Assembly (NCBI GenBank): GCA_024401925.1
Contig: JAKSKD010000013.1
Span: 1-46,322, forward strand
DNA: 46,322 nucleotides
Source of the DNA: Bacteroidales bacterium
Lineage (GTDB): Bacteria > Bacteroidota > Bacteroidia > Bacteroidales > UBA932
Reading direction: 5' to 3'
Positions 24,982 through 34,292 of the stretch are shown here, piece by piece; position 1 is the first letter of the stretch; the number at the start of each line of letters is the position of its first letter. Below the pieces are notes generated by a model. It was not told the origin of the DNA, made no database searches, and saw only the letters and a program-made list of their open reading frames with translations. A program made the translations under genes and the position numbers.

Positions 24982-25074
24982 GTAAGTAAAAATTGTTTAC
25001 CTTTCTTGCCTGCGCTTCGAAATTACTATTGCTGGCAAGGAGACCAGAGAAAGAGAATCCGATGCAAACAAAAA

Positions 25075-25101
25075 GAACTGACCCCGTACTGAGGTCAGTT
25101 C
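25075..25101 (-). terminator. Intrinsic terminator of pckA
   Basis: A perfect 9-bp stem, 25075-25083 with 25093-25101 (GAACTGACC/GGTCAGTTC), with a 9-nt loop. Read leftward it is followed directly by TTTTTGTTT. The other side also carries a T-rich stretch (25103-25110), so it may work in both directions. Confidence 0.8.
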
Positions 25102-25141
25102 CTTATTTTTGGTAGCGTCACGGTGGACGCGGAAATTCAGA

Positions 25142-26746
25142 CTAGAGCTGAGGACCAGCTGCTACGAGAGCCTTGCCGGCCTCGTTGGTGGTGTACTTCG
25201 CGAAGTTCTTGATGAAACGTCCAGCGAGGTCCTGTGCCTTTGTCTCCCATTCGCAAGCGCACTTATATGTGTCGCGAGGATCGAGGATGCCTGTGTCAAC
25301 TCCCTTGAGCTCTGTAGGAACTTCGAAGTTGAAGTAAGGAATCTTCTTTGTAGGAGCCTTGTCGATTGATCCGTCGAGGATAGCGTCGATGATTCCACGT
25401 GTGTCGCGGATAGAGATACGCTTGCCTGTTCCGTTCCATCCTGTGTTTACGAGATAAGCCTTTGCTCCGCTCTTCTCCATCTTCTTTACAAGCTCCTCAG
25501 CATACTTTGTAGGGTGAAGCTCGAGGAATGCCTGTCCGAAGCAAGCTGAGAATGTAGGTGTAGGCTCGGTGATTCCGCGCTCTGTGCCGGCAAGCTTAGC
25601 TGTGAATCCTGAAAGGAAATAGTACTTGCACTGCTCAGGAGTAAGGATGGATACTGGAGGAAGTACTCCGAATGCGTCAGCTGAGAGGAAGATGACCTGT
25701 TTTGCTGCAGGACCCTCTGAGTATGGGCGAACGATCTTGTTGATGTGATAGATAGGGTAGGAAACGCGGGTGTTCTCGGTAACGCTCTTGTCGGCGAAAT
25801 TAATCTTGCCTTCTGCGTCAACTGTCACGTTCTCAAGGAGAGCGTCGCGGCGGATGGCATTGTAGATATCCGGCTCAGATTCCTTGTCGAGGTTGATGAC
25901 CTTAGCGTAGCAGCCGCCTTCGAAGTTGAATACTCCGTGGTCGTCCCAGCCGTGCTCGTCATCACCGATGAGAAGACGCTTAGGGTCTGTTGAAAGGGTG
26001 GTCTTACCTGTTCCTGAAAGTCCGAAGAAGATTGCTGTGTTCTCTCCGTTCATATCGGTGTTTGCAGAGCAGTGCATAGCTGCGATGCCCTTGAGAGGAA
26101 GGTAGTAGTTCATCATTGAGAAGAGACCCTTCTTCATCTCACCGCCGTACCAGGTGTTGAGGATGACCTGCTCCTTGCTTGTTACGTTGAATGCAACGCA
26201 AGTGTCGGTGCGGAGACCGAGCTCCTGGAAGTTGTCAACCTTTGCCTTTGATGCGCAGTAAACTACGAAATCGGGTTCCTGGTCGAACTCTGCCTGGTTC
26301 TGAGGACGGATGAACATATTGGTGACGAAATGTGCCTGCCATGCAACCTCCATGATGAAGCGTACCTTCATACGGGTGTCCTTGTGTGTGCCGCAGAAGC
26401 CGTCAACAACGAAGAGACGCTTGCCGCAGAGCTGCTTTACCGCGATGTCCTTGACCTTTGCCCATACATCGAGTGACATTTCGTGGTTGTCGTTAGGATA
26501 CTCAGGGGTGTTCCACCATACGGTGTCCTTAGAGTTCTCATCCATAACGATGTATTTGTCTTTAGGGGAACGTCCGGTGTAGATTCCGGTCATAACGTTG
26601 ATGGCACCGAGTTCGGTAACCTGTCCTTTGTCGAATCCTTCGAGACAAGGCTTGGTCTCTTCGTTGTAAAGAACTTCATAAGAAGGATTGTAAAGGATTT
26701 CGGTTGTTCCGTCGATACCGTACTTTTTCAAGCAAATATTAGCCAT
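25142..26746 (-). CDS. pckA: Phosphoenolpyruvate carboxykinase (ATP)
   Basis: A 534-residue cytoplasmic enzyme interconverting oxaloacetate + ATP and PEP + CO2 + ADP. In fermentative Bacteroidota it usually runs toward oxaloacetate, fixing CO2 in the route to succinate. Signatures seen: [14 protein letters not shown] near the N-terminus, [17 protein letters not shown], kinase-1a P-loop [11 protein letters not shown], the kinase-2 region [12 protein letters not shown] and [10 protein letters not shown]. The length is standard. The gene stands alone, with a consensus promoter upstream and an intrinsic terminator downstream, in keeping with strong independent expression. Confidence 0.97.
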   Translation of the reverse strand: MANICLKKYGIDGTTEILYNPSYEVLYNEETKPCLEGFDKGQVTELGAINVMTGIYTGRSPKDKYIVMDENSKDTVWWNTPEYPNDNHEMSLDVWAKVKDIAVKQLCGKRLFVVDGFCGTHKDTRMKVRFIMEVAWQAHFVTNMFIRPQNQAEFDQEPDFVVYCASKAKVDNFQELGLRTDTCVAFNVTSKEQVILNTWYGGEMKKGLFSMMNYYLPLKGIAAMHCSANTDMNGENTAIFFGLSGTGKTTLSTDPKRLLIGDDEHGWDDHGVFNFEGGCYAKVINLDKESEPDIYNAIRRDALLENVTVDAEGKINFADKSVTENTRVSYPIYHINKIVRPYSEGPAAKQVIFLSADAFGVLPPVSILTPEQCKYYFLSGFTAKLAGTERGITEPTPTFSACFGQAFLELHPTKYAEELVKKMEKSGAKAYLVNTGWNGTGKRISIRDTRGIIDAILDGSIDKAPTKKIPYFNFEVPTELKGVDTGILDPRDTYKCACEWETKAQDLAGRFIKNFAKYTTNEAGKALVAAGPQL

Positions 26747-26790
26747 AATAGTATTTTTTAAGTTTTGTGATTCTCAAGTCCAAAATCAAG

Positions 26791-26821
26791 CAAAATTACA
26801 GTTTTTATATGACAAGTCAAA
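26791..26821 (-). promoter_or_regulatory. Consensus promoter of pckA, TTTG-N19-TAATTTTG
   Basis: The minus-strand -33 TTTG (26821-26818) and -7 TAATTTTG (26798-26791) are exactly 19 nt apart. This is one of the best Bacteroidota promoter matches in the window; the leader is about 38 nt. Confidence 0.7.
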
Positions 26822-26834
26822 GGATTATTTTACG

Positions 26835-26842
26835 TAAATTTG
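26835..26842 (+). promoter_or_regulatory. -7 element of the recQ-like gene
   Basis: TAAATTTG is a perfect TAnnTTTG match ending 7 nt before the ATG at 26850, so the transcript would begin at or next to the start codon. I see no TTG at the expected -33 position. Confidence 0.4.
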
Positions 26843-26849
26843 TAACGCT

Positions 26850-28721
26850 ATGACCGCGCTGGATGTATTGAAAGAATACTGGGGATATGATTCCTTCCGC
26901 CCTGTGCAGGAGGATATCATATCTGCCGCCCTGGAAGGGGAGGATGTGCTTGCACTGCTCCCGACCGGAGGGGGAAAATCCGTGTGCTTTCAGGTGCCGG
27001 CCATGATGAATGACGGAATCGCCCTTGTGGTAACTCCGCTCATCGCCCTTATGAAAGACCAGGTGCAGAACCTTGAGGACAGGGGGATAAAGGCGCTTGC
27101 CGTCCACGCGGGAATGGCGCGCAAAGAGGTGGACCTCATATTGAACAATGCCGCCTACGGAGATTTCAAGTTTCTGTACGTTTCTCCAGAGAGGCTTTCA
27201 ACGGAATTGTTCCAGTCCTATATAGATATCCTTCCGATAAATTATATCGTTGTTGATGAGGCCCACTGTATCTCGCAATGGGGCTACGATTTCCGTCCGG
27301 ACTATCTCCGCATCGGAGAGCTGCGTAGGCGTATTGATGCTCCGGTGATTGCGCTTACCGCCACGGCCACCCCGCAAGTCGCTGAGGATATTATGGCAAA
27401 ACTCGCTTCCCCCGGGAAAGAGAAAAGGTTCAAGCTTCTTGTATCGGATTTCGAGAGGAAGAACCTGTCATATGTCGTCAGGAAGGCGGAGAATAAGTAT
27501 GGTCAGCTGATGAATGTCTGCGCCGGCGTGAAAGGAAGTGGCATCGTATATGTCCGCAACAGAAGCAAATGCGAGGATATTGCGCGTATGCTGAAGGATG
27601 CGGGGGAGAGCGCTTCATTCTACCACGCTGGACTCGACGGAGCGACGCGCGCCCGCAGGCAGGAGGACTGGAAGACGGGAAAGATACGCGTGATGGTATG
27701 CACGAATGCTTTCGGAATGGGAATAGACAAGCCCGATGTGCGTTTCGTTGTCCATCTTGATCTCCCGGACAGCCCCGAGGCCTATTTCCAGGAGGCCGGG
27801 CGTGCCGGACGTGACGGCAGGGAATCATATGCCGTGCTGATATGGAACGCCAATGATCTAAGGCGCAGGTCACAGATAGAGAAGACATCATTCCCGTCAT
27901 TGGAATTCGTCGAGGACGTCTATCAGAAGATTCATCTGTTCGCCTCCGTGCCGTATGACGCCGGGATGGGACATCAGGTGAAATTTGACATTGCAGAGTT
28001 CTGCAAGCATTATTCCCTCAATACGTCAATGACGCATTATGCCCTGAAATACCTTGAGAGAACGGGTCATATCACGTATTCCGAAGATATTGAAATCGCT
28101 ACCAGGGTGAGAATCAGTGTTGAGCGCACGACTTTCTACGACATAGAATTCCAAAGTAAGGAGATGCTTCAGATACTTGAGGCCCTAATGAGACGTTATG
28201 CGGGGATTTTCTCCTTCACTGTGCCTGTGGATGAGGCCGCCATAGCAGACAGCTGCGGAATCAGCGTAGCCCGGTTCAGACAGACCCTTTATCAACTTTC
28301 ACTGGAGCACGTAATCAATTATATTCCTGCCGATAAGGCCAGCGTAGTGTTCCTACACCATGACCGCTTGCGCCCCGGAAATCTTGACCTCTCGGCAGCG
28401 GAGTATGAAAAATTGAAGGAATCCTTTTCAAGGCGTTCGGAAGCTATGCTGGAATATGCGCAGGAAGAGGACCTTTGCCGTTCACGCTATCTCCTCGCTT
28501 ATTTCGGCCAGGAAAAATCGGAGGATTGCGGGAAATGCGACATATGCAGGAAACATATGCCGGAAAAGGAAGTCAGGAAGGCTCTCAAGGCGTTTGCTTC
28601 CTTACATTCTGACGGATGTGGGACGGAGGACCTCGCCGCATTCTGCAACGATCCGGTAAACGGACTGCCCAATGATGCCATAGAGACGGCTCGTGATATG
28701 ATAGATAACGACGAAATATGA
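26850..28721 (+). CDS. recQ: RecQ-family ATP-dependent DNA helicase
   Basis: A 623-residue 3'-5' helicase. Helicase core at about 1-340: GYDSFRPVQEDII, Walker A LLPTGGGKSVCF, DEAH box VVDEAHCISQWGYDFRPDY, TATATPQV, and motif VI YFQEAGRAGRDG. After about 170 residues including a winged-helix-like region, a cysteine cluster (CRSRYLLAYFG and DCGKCDIC, about 540-570) forms the RecQ zinc site. There is no obvious HRDC domain, and the protein ends about 50 residues later, as in the second, HRDC-less RecQ type found in Bacteroidota. The stop overlaps the GH92 start as ATGA, coupling a repair helicase to a glycosidase, which looks incidental. Confidence 0.93.
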   Translation: MTALDVLKEYWGYDSFRPVQEDIISAALEGEDVLALLPTGGGKSVCFQVPAMMNDGIALVVTPLIALMKDQVQNLEDRGIKALAVHAGMARKEVDLILNNAAYGDFKFLYVSPERLSTELFQSYIDILPINYIVVDEAHCISQWGYDFRPDYLRIGELRRRIDAPVIALTATATPQVAEDIMAKLASPGKEKRFKLLVSDFERKNLSYVVRKAENKYGQLMNVCAGVKGSGIVYVRNRSKCEDIARMLKDAGESASFYHAGLDGATRARRQEDWKTGKIRVMVCTNAFGMGIDKPDVRFVVHLDLPDSPEAYFQEAGRAGRDGRESYAVLIWNANDLRRRSQIEKTSFPSLEFVEDVYQKIHLFASVPYDAGMGHQVKFDIAEFCKHYSLNTSMTHYALKYLERTGHITYSEDIEIATRVRISVERTTFYDIEFQSKEMLQILEALMRRYAGIFSFTVPVDEAAIADSCGISVARFRQTLYQLSLEHVINYIPADKASVVFLHHDRLRPGNLDLSAAEYEKLKESFSRRSEAMLEYAQEEDLCRSRYLLAYFGQEKSEDCGKCDICRKHMPEKEVRKALKAFASLHSDGCGTEDLAAFCNDPVNGLPNDAIETARDMIDNDEI

Positions 28722-31354
28722 TGCATACTTTATTTATCCTTCTGACGTGGCTGCTGCCGTTCGTCAATCCTTTCGTGGGCACGGATGCGCACGGACATAC
28801 TTTTCCCGGAGCAACATATCCTTTCGGAATGGTGCAGCTCAGCCCTGATACAAGACCGTCCGCGGGCGATTGGGACGGATGTAGCGGATACCATTATTCG
28901 GATTCGCTGGTGTATGGCTTTTCCCATACCCATTTGAGCGGTACTGGATGCGATGACTGGTGCGACCTGCTGGTGATGCCGGTAATTGAATATCCTATGG
29001 AGGATGAAATCTCTCCTGAGAAATACCGTTCCTCGTTCATCCATGCGTCTGAATCTGCCGCCCCCGGCTATTACGAAGTATTCCTTGAAAAGCCCGGAGT
29101 TCTGGCACGTCTTACGGTTGGGAGAAGGGAGGGGCGCCACGAATACAAGTTCCCAGCCGGCTCCGAACCTCAGATTATAGTTGACCTGGCGCATAGGGAT
29201 GTCCTGAAGGAGGGCAGGATAGAGCAGACCGGAGAAAGGACTTTTGTGGGTTACAGGTGCTCCAGCAGTTGGTCACCTGACCAGAAACTTTATTTCTGCC
29301 TGGAATTTTCCGAGCCTGTCGGGCAGGTTTCAATTTCTTCCAGGGGCTGTATTATCCGCTTCGGGAAATCACGCTCCGGGAAGTTGGGACTGAGGGTTGG
29401 CATATCTTCTGTCAGCGCTGAAAATGCTCGTCTCAATTTGTCCGAAAATGACGGACTGTCGTTCAATTCCTTGCTGAAACGTACCCAAAAGGCCTGGAAT
29501 GCGTATCTGTCGAAACTGGAAGCCCCTTCTGGCTCCGACAGGAATGTTTTCTATACGGCACTGTATCATACCGCCATACATCCTTCGCTCTACAGCGATG
29601 CCAACGGAGAATACCGCGGAATGGATGACGCCGTCCACAAGGCGATAGGATGGGACAGATATACGGTGTTCAGCACCTGGGACACTTTCAGGGGAGAACA
29701 TCCCCTGCTCCGTGAAATAGAGCCGGAAAGGACAGTCGATTTCCTTAAGACTTTCCTGTCCATATACAGGGAAGGTGGGAAACTGCCTGTGTGGGAATTG
29801 TCCAATTATGAGACCAACTGTATGATAGGGTACAACTCTGCGCCTATCATTGCGGATGCCCTGATAACCGGCGGGCTGGGGCTGGATATGGAGGCGGAGC
29901 TGCTTGAGGCACTTGTGACGTCATCAATGGTGCCGGCGTTCGGAATGGACAGTTTCAGGGCAAACGGAGCCGTTCTTGCCGACGACGAACACGAGAGCGT
30001 GTCAAAGACCCTCGAATATTCATATGATGACTGGTGCGTTGCGCAGGTGGCGTCCCACCTTGCCGGAAGGACTGCCCCAGGGGCGTTCAGGGATTCGCTC
30101 CTCGCGATACGGGACAGATATCTGATATCTGCGCAATACTGGCGCAATGTCATTGACCCGGAGACCGGGTTTGCACGGGCTCGACTTAACGGACGCTGGC
30201 TCACGCCGTTCAATCCGCGGGAGGTGAACAACCACTACACGGAAGCCAATTCCTGGCAGTACTCCTTCTTCGTTCCGCACGATATCCGCGGACTGATTGA
30301 CCTTCACGGTGGTGAAGAATCTTTCTGCCGCGATTTGGAAGCCTTGTTCGAGGCCCCTGACGGAACAACAGGACGCCCCCAGGCGGATATTACCGGATGC
30401 ATAGGGCAGTATGCCCACGGAAACGAACCATCCCACGCGAATGCCTGGCTGTTCGCAATTGCGGGAAGGGAGGATCTGACGCAGAAACGCGTCTCTCAAA
30501 TCCTCGGGACATTGTATGATGCCGGACCGGCAGGCCTGTGCGGGAACGATGACTGCGGGCAGATGAGCGCCTGGTACGTGCTCTCCGCACTCGGACGCTA
30601 TCCTGTATGCCCGGGCCTTGAAAAGCAGCAGATGACGGAAATACCTCATAATATTGTCCTGAATCCGGTATTTGAGATGGACAATGACATATTTGCCGAT
30701 TCACTTTCCGTGTCGATTAAAAACATCAACGATGGCGGTGAGATATGGTACAGGTACGGCAATGACGCTGAGTTTAAAAAATATGACGGACCGTTCACGG
30801 TCTATGAACCTTGCAGGATGCAGGCATACGTGTCAATGCCTGATGGCAGGAGAAGTTTCGTGATAAGCAGTTCCGTGCGGAAGATAAGTTCCGACAGGGA
30901 CATAACCCTGTTCCAAAGATATAATCCTCAATATAATGCCGGAGGGGATGAAGGCCTTATCGACGGCGGTCGCGGCGCATTGAACTGGCGTACGGGCGGA
31001 TGGCAGGGCTATCAGGGGACGGATTTCACCGCTGTCGTGGACCTCAGGGAAAAACGCGCCGTCAGCCGCATTTCCGCCGGGTTCTGCCAGGATGCAAGGT
31101 CCTGGATATGGATGCCTTCGGAAGTGGTTTATTCGGTGTCGGATGACGGTTTGAATTACACTGAAGTCTATCGTGAGACCACGCCTGTCGCTTCTGACGA
31201 CATGACAGTGCAGATATGGGACTGCGATTCGTCCGTCAGCGTGGAGGCGAGATACGTGAAAGTGTTTGCCAGAAACTTCGGAACGATCCCTCAGTGGCAC
31301 CCGGGGGCTGGCTACGATGCCTTCATCTTCATCGATGAAATAATGGTGGACTAG
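28718..31354 (+). CDS. GH92 alpha-mannosidase with C-terminal F5/8-like domain
   Basis: An 878-residue exported exo-alpha-mannosidase, calcium-dependent in known members, acting on N-glycan or yeast-mannan type glycans. A short hydrophobic N-terminus (3-16) runs straight into VNPFVGTDAHGHTFPGA, the canonical GH92 opening. Other signatures are GYHYSDSLVYGFSHTHLSGTG (57-77), TWDTFRGEHPL, HGNEPSHANAW (Glu570, expected general acid) and CGNDDCGQMSAWYVLSALG (Asp611/612 region). Residues about 640-730 look like a small beta domain, and about 740-878 a discoidin-like F5/8 carbohydrate-binding domain. Two adjacent ATGs (28718 and 28721) are possible; the first gives the ATGA overlap with recQ. Confidence 0.93.
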   Translation: MMHTLFILLTWLLPFVNPFVGTDAHGHTFPGATYPFGMVQLSPDTRPSAGDWDGCSGYHYSDSLVYGFSHTHLSGTGCDDWCDLLVMPVIEYPMEDEISPEKYRSSFIHASESAAPGYYEVFLEKPGVLARLTVGRREGRHEYKFPAGSEPQIIVDLAHRDVLKEGRIEQTGERTFVGYRCSSSWSPDQKLYFCLEFSEPVGQVSISSRGCIIRFGKSRSGKLGLRVGISSVSAENARLNLSENDGLSFNSLLKRTQKAWNAYLSKLEAPSGSDRNVFYTALYHTAIHPSLYSDANGEYRGMDDAVHKAIGWDRYTVFSTWDTFRGEHPLLREIEPERTVDFLKTFLSIYREGGKLPVWELSNYETNCMIGYNSAPIIADALITGGLGLDMEAELLEALVTSSMVPAFGMDSFRANGAVLADDEHESVSKTLEYSYDDWCVAQVASHLAGRTAPGAFRDSLLAIRDRYLISAQYWRNVIDPETGFARARLNGRWLTPFNPREVNNHYTEANSWQYSFFVPHDIRGLIDLHGGEESFCRDLEALFEAPDGTTGRPQADITGCIGQYAHGNEPSHANAWLFAIAGREDLTQKRVSQILGTLYDAGPAGLCGNDDCGQMSAWYVLSALGRYPVCPGLEKQQMTEIPHNIVLNPVFEMDNDIFADSLSVSIKNINDGGEIWYRYGNDAEFKKYDGPFTVYEPCRMQAYVSMPDGRRSFVISSSVRKISSDRDITLFQRYNPQYNAGGDEGLIDGGRGALNWRTGGWQGYQGTDFTAVVDLREKRAVSRISAGFCQDARSWIWMPSEVVYSVSDDGLNYTEVYRETTPVASDDMTVQIWDCDSSVSVEARYVKVFARNFGTIPQWHPGAGYDAFIFIDEIMVD

Positions 31355-31359
31355 TCCGC

Positions 31360-31387
31360 CTCGAGCACGAACTTACGAGTTTTTTTT
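31360..31387 (+). terminator. Weak candidate terminator after GH92
   Basis: CTCG (31360-31363) and CGAG (31376-31379) can pair and are followed by T8 (31380-31387). The stem is only 4 bp, so this is tentative; the T run is the main support. Confidence 0.3.
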
Positions 31388-31388
31388 C

Positions 31389-32696
31389 TTACTCTATTAC
31401 TGTCCATTCGCTGATGTTGATGACGGCCGTATTGCCAGGCAATGTGCCCTGCGCGGTGTATTCGCCGAGATAGCGGTGACCTTCATTATCCGTCAGTGTA
31501 ATCCTGAGTTTATTGCCGTAGGAGAATGTCTCCGGAAGGCTCGGGAAGCGAATACTTGTGCCATCGCCACCTGCTATCGCCGTCCCGACATTGTTGGAAG
31601 GCCAGATGGATATTGCAGTGGAGGAATTGTTGTTAATCGATATCGGTGAAAAAGCGTAAAATATCGATAGTCCATTATAGTCGTTAGCGAATGTGGTCAA
31701 ATCTGGTGCAAAGAAATACGAAAAATCTCCGTGGAAGCTGTCTGTGAGATCATGGAGACCATTCGAGGTGATATCCAAGAAAAGGCCATCCGTGATATCT
31801 AAACCGTCCGTTAACCCATAATAGAATATAATGGTTGCATCGGATTCAGTGATATCCATGGATTGGAAAATGTTTTCGGGAAATATAGGGAAGGTATAAT
31901 CGGAACCTTCTGAGGTGAAATCGCCAGGAAAAAATAAAGTGTAATCTGATTTATTATCTGCTATTGTATAAGCATTGAACGTATCGTTAAGAATATCGGA
32001 CTGAATGAAGAACTCCGCCACATCAATACCGACCGTAGCCTTGCCGGCAAGCGGCTTTCCGTCGGCTCTTTCAACCTGGATCCTTCTGATATTCTTCCCG
32101 TCCAGTCCTGAAATATTGATGTTTCCGAAACTGGTGAGCTGTTCCAGTTCAACGCTTGTACTGAAAATATTCTCCGCCTCCTCTTCGCCGTATATTCTGG
32201 ACTTGGCTATGAAACCGTCCATAGGGAGTTCGCTTTCTCCGTTCTCATCTGTCCGGAAATTGGACGGTATGTTGAATACGGGTTTGTCTCCGCTCAGGCT
32301 CCAGTCTCCGAAGGCGGCGAAATATGATATGTTGCGGACCGTAGTATCGTTGTTGGAGACGATGTCGAATGTGAATTCTGCATTTTTCCTGTTGCTTCCG
32401 ACCTTGGTATTCTTTGAGAAATAGTACAAAGTGGAAAAACTTCCGTCGCTGTACTCCCTGATTTCAAAGAGGTGCAATTTGTCGCCCTCATCAAAAGTCA
32501 GTACGGCGGTCTGGTTTTCTTCTCCGACGAACTTGACAGTGGCCTTGGTGCCTTCAATCTGTTCTGATGAGACAGAGATTGTCACGGTTTCCAGTGCGCC
32601 CCTTCCTACAGGGTCAGTGATGGACTGAGGATCTACGTTTGTGCAGGCAGCCAGCAAGCCTGTAAAGGCAATGAAAAGTATAAATCTTGTGCGCAT
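31389..32696 (-). CDS. Fimbrillin-like surface lipoprotein (tentative)
   Basis: A 435-residue lipoprotein with signal MRTRFILFIAFTGLLAAC. The mature part is acidic, rich in Ser/Thr/Asn and predicted beta strands, and resembles the two-lobed fimbrillin-like proteins of Bacteroidales (early VTISVSSEQIEGTKATV, later TSFGNINISGLDGKNIRRIQV, final NTAVINISEWTVIE). The match is by overall style rather than a firm motif. A TTG/ATG extension to 32714 is open, but the -7 box at 32719-32712 puts the transcript start near 32705, so I prefer the ATG at 32696 (32702 also possible). Its promoter lies across the end of the upstream ligase-like gene, so it can be expressed apart from that operon. Confidence 0.55.
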   Translation of the reverse strand: MRTRFILFIAFTGLLAACTNVDPQSITDPVGRGALETVTISVSSEQIEGTKATVKFVGEENQTAVLTFDEGDKLHLFEIREYSDGSFSTLYYFSKNTKVGSNRKNAEFTFDIVSNNDTTVRNISYFAAFGDWSLSGDKPVFNIPSNFRTDENGESELPMDGFIAKSRIYGEEEAENIFSTSVELEQLTSFGNINISGLDGKNIRRIQVERADGKPLAGKATVGIDVAEFFIQSDILNDTFNAYTIADNKSDYTLFFPGDFTSEGSDYTFPIFPENIFQSMDITESDATIIFYYGLTDGLDITDGLFLDITSNGLHDLTDSFHGDFSYFFAPDLTTFANDYNGLSIFYAFSPISINNNSSTAISIWPSNNVGTAIAGGDGTSIRFPSLPETFSYGNKLRITLTDNEGHRYLGEYTAQGTLPGNTAVINISEWTVIE

Positions 32697-32711
32697 ATAC
32701 ATAAAATTCAT

Positions 32712-32741
32712 CAAATTTAAATAAGTTTATCTGACTGTCAA
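32712..32741 (-). promoter_or_regulatory. Promoter of the fimbrillin-like gene, TTG-N19-TAAATTTG
   Basis: Minus strand: TTG (32741-32739), 19-nt spacer, perfect -7 TAAATTTG (32719-32712). The -33 box lies within the last codons of the upstream gene. The position decides the start of the downstream gene. Confidence 0.6.
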
Positions 32742-34292
32742 TGAAAATTCTTCGATTTTTCCACGCATCTCCAGCGTGGCGGTGTGCTTTTCCCTGACAG
32801 GAATTGATAAGGCGAATTCTTTTGTCTCAGAAGCTTCCCGAATCAATCCGTTCTGTTTGTACAATGTCATCAGACAGTACAATGCGGTCAGTCTGGACGG
32901 AGCGATATAATAGGACTTGATGTAGGCCTCCGCGGCTTCGGGTATGTTTCCTGTCATCTGACAGATATTCCCGTGCAGGATATAATAAATTGGATTGGCT
33001 GATATCCGTTCGAGTTTTCGGATCACAGCCAGTGCGTCGCTGTATTTGCCTTCGTTGTTAAGAGCATTGAAATAGAGAAGAAGAAAGTCAGGCTCGTTAT
33101 TCAGGTGTTTATAGTATTCTGCTATCTCCTCTGTGCTTAGGAAACGCTCCTTGACGGCATCAACGCACTCCAGGAATTCATATCTGTAGCGGAACTCCAT
33201 AACACAAAGGGGGATTAATGCGGCGATCACCACTGCCGCGACGGCATTCATTTTCCGTGGATGTTTGTTTTTCAATTCTTCCGATGCAGTTGCGTCTGCC
33301 AGGCAGAAAGCCAGGATAAGTGACAACGCGAATTGCTTTAAAGGGAAAGAGAACAGGGCAAAAGTTCCAAGGATAACCAATGGGTACGAAAACAGCCGTC
33401 TGTTGCGTATCTCTCCAGCCAGTGCGAGCAGATAGATGACAATAGTCAGAAGGAGGCCTGGAACTCCGCATCCCATACCAGCACTGAGGAATTCATTGAA
33501 CGGAGTCTGAGGAGAATCGGCAGCCTGCTGGCGCTCAATGTCTCTGACTCTGTGCTTGAAATAGTCTATCTGGGCCTCGGCATACGCACCCATTTCCGCA
33601 CCGGGTCCGACCCCGAAAAGAGGGTGGTCGGCAATTGCCAGACAGTCGATCTGCCAGATGCAGAGCCTTGCCTTTGCTGATTCCGGCTTCATCATCCAGG
33701 CTCCGAAGCAACCTGCCAGGAATATGACTGCAGCACAGCATACCAGCAGACACTTGTGCCTGATACGGCTCCAGATGTCTGTTTCTTTGAAAACAACTAA
33801 GATGAGCGCCAGGGCTATGCCGAGCCAGACTGCACGGCTGCGGGCAATCACCACCATCGTCATTGACCATAACAGGGTAATCCAGGACAATATTTTAATC
33901 GCCGTTCCACAGTCCCGGCGCAGGAGTCTGACAATGCAGCATACGGCCGTGATGCCAAGGAAACAGGCGTAAGGCGCAGGGTTGACGAAATTGCCTGTCA
34001 GTTTGAAGATGGCGTGACGCGATTCAGCCCAACCGGCCAGCTGCGCGACTCCGAGTCCGCACTCGACTAGGGAATAACAGCAGAGGACCACGAAAAGGAC
34101 CTTCTCCGTGAGTTGCCTGCGTGAAGAAAGACAGATGTGGAACAGTGCAAAAGCCAGGATATATGGTGACAGCCGGCAGATTGTCCTCCGTACTGGAATA
34201 AGATCCCCCATCAATGCACAGAGAAGAGTCCAGCAAAGCGAAACTGCCAGAAGTACAAGCAATAACTGAGGGGCTCTATTATCGTTTCTCAT
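32727..34292 (-). CDS. O-antigen ligase-like (Wzy_C) membrane protein with C-terminal TPRs
   Basis: A 521-residue polytopic membrane protein with about ten hydrophobic helices up to residue 370. The Wzy_C/O-antigen-ligase region is recognisable by ITLLWSMTMVVIARSRAVWLG (periplasmic arginine motif) and ADHPLFGVGPGAEMGAYAEAQ. The large periplasmic loop and GMGCGVPGLLLTIVIYLL follow. The C-terminus (about 390-521) is helical, with TPR-like repeats (FLLLYFNALNNEGKYSDALAVIRKLE, YYILHGNICQMTGNIPEAAEAYIKSYYIAP). The superfamily includes WaaL ligases, Wzy polymerases and O-linked protein oligosaccharyltransferases; which activity applies cannot be told. The start overlaps the transglutaminase stop as ATGA. 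Confidence 0.8.
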   Translation of the reverse strand: MRNDNRAPQLLLVLLAVSLCWTLLCALMGDLIPVRRTICRLSPYILAFALFHICLSSRRQLTEKVLFVVLCCYSLVECGLGVAQLAGWAESRHAIFKLTGNFVNPAPYACFLGITAVCCIVRLLRRDCGTAIKILSWITLLWSMTMVVIARSRAVWLGIALALILVVFKETDIWSRIRHKCLLVCCAAVIFLAGCFGAWMMKPESAKARLCIWQIDCLAIADHPLFGVGPGAEMGAYAEAQIDYFKHRVRDIERQQAADSPQTPFNEFLSAGMGCGVPGLLLTIVIYLLALAGEIRNRRLFSYPLVILGTFALFSFPLKQFALSLILAFCLADATASEELKNKHPRKMNAVAAVVIAALIPLCVMEFRYRYEFLECVDAVKERFLSTEEIAEYYKHLNNEPDFLLLYFNALNNEGKYSDALAVIRKLERISANPIYYILHGNICQMTGNIPEAAEAYIKSYYIAPSRLTALYCLMTLYKQNGLIREASETKEFALSIPVREKHTATLEMRGKIEEFSLTVR

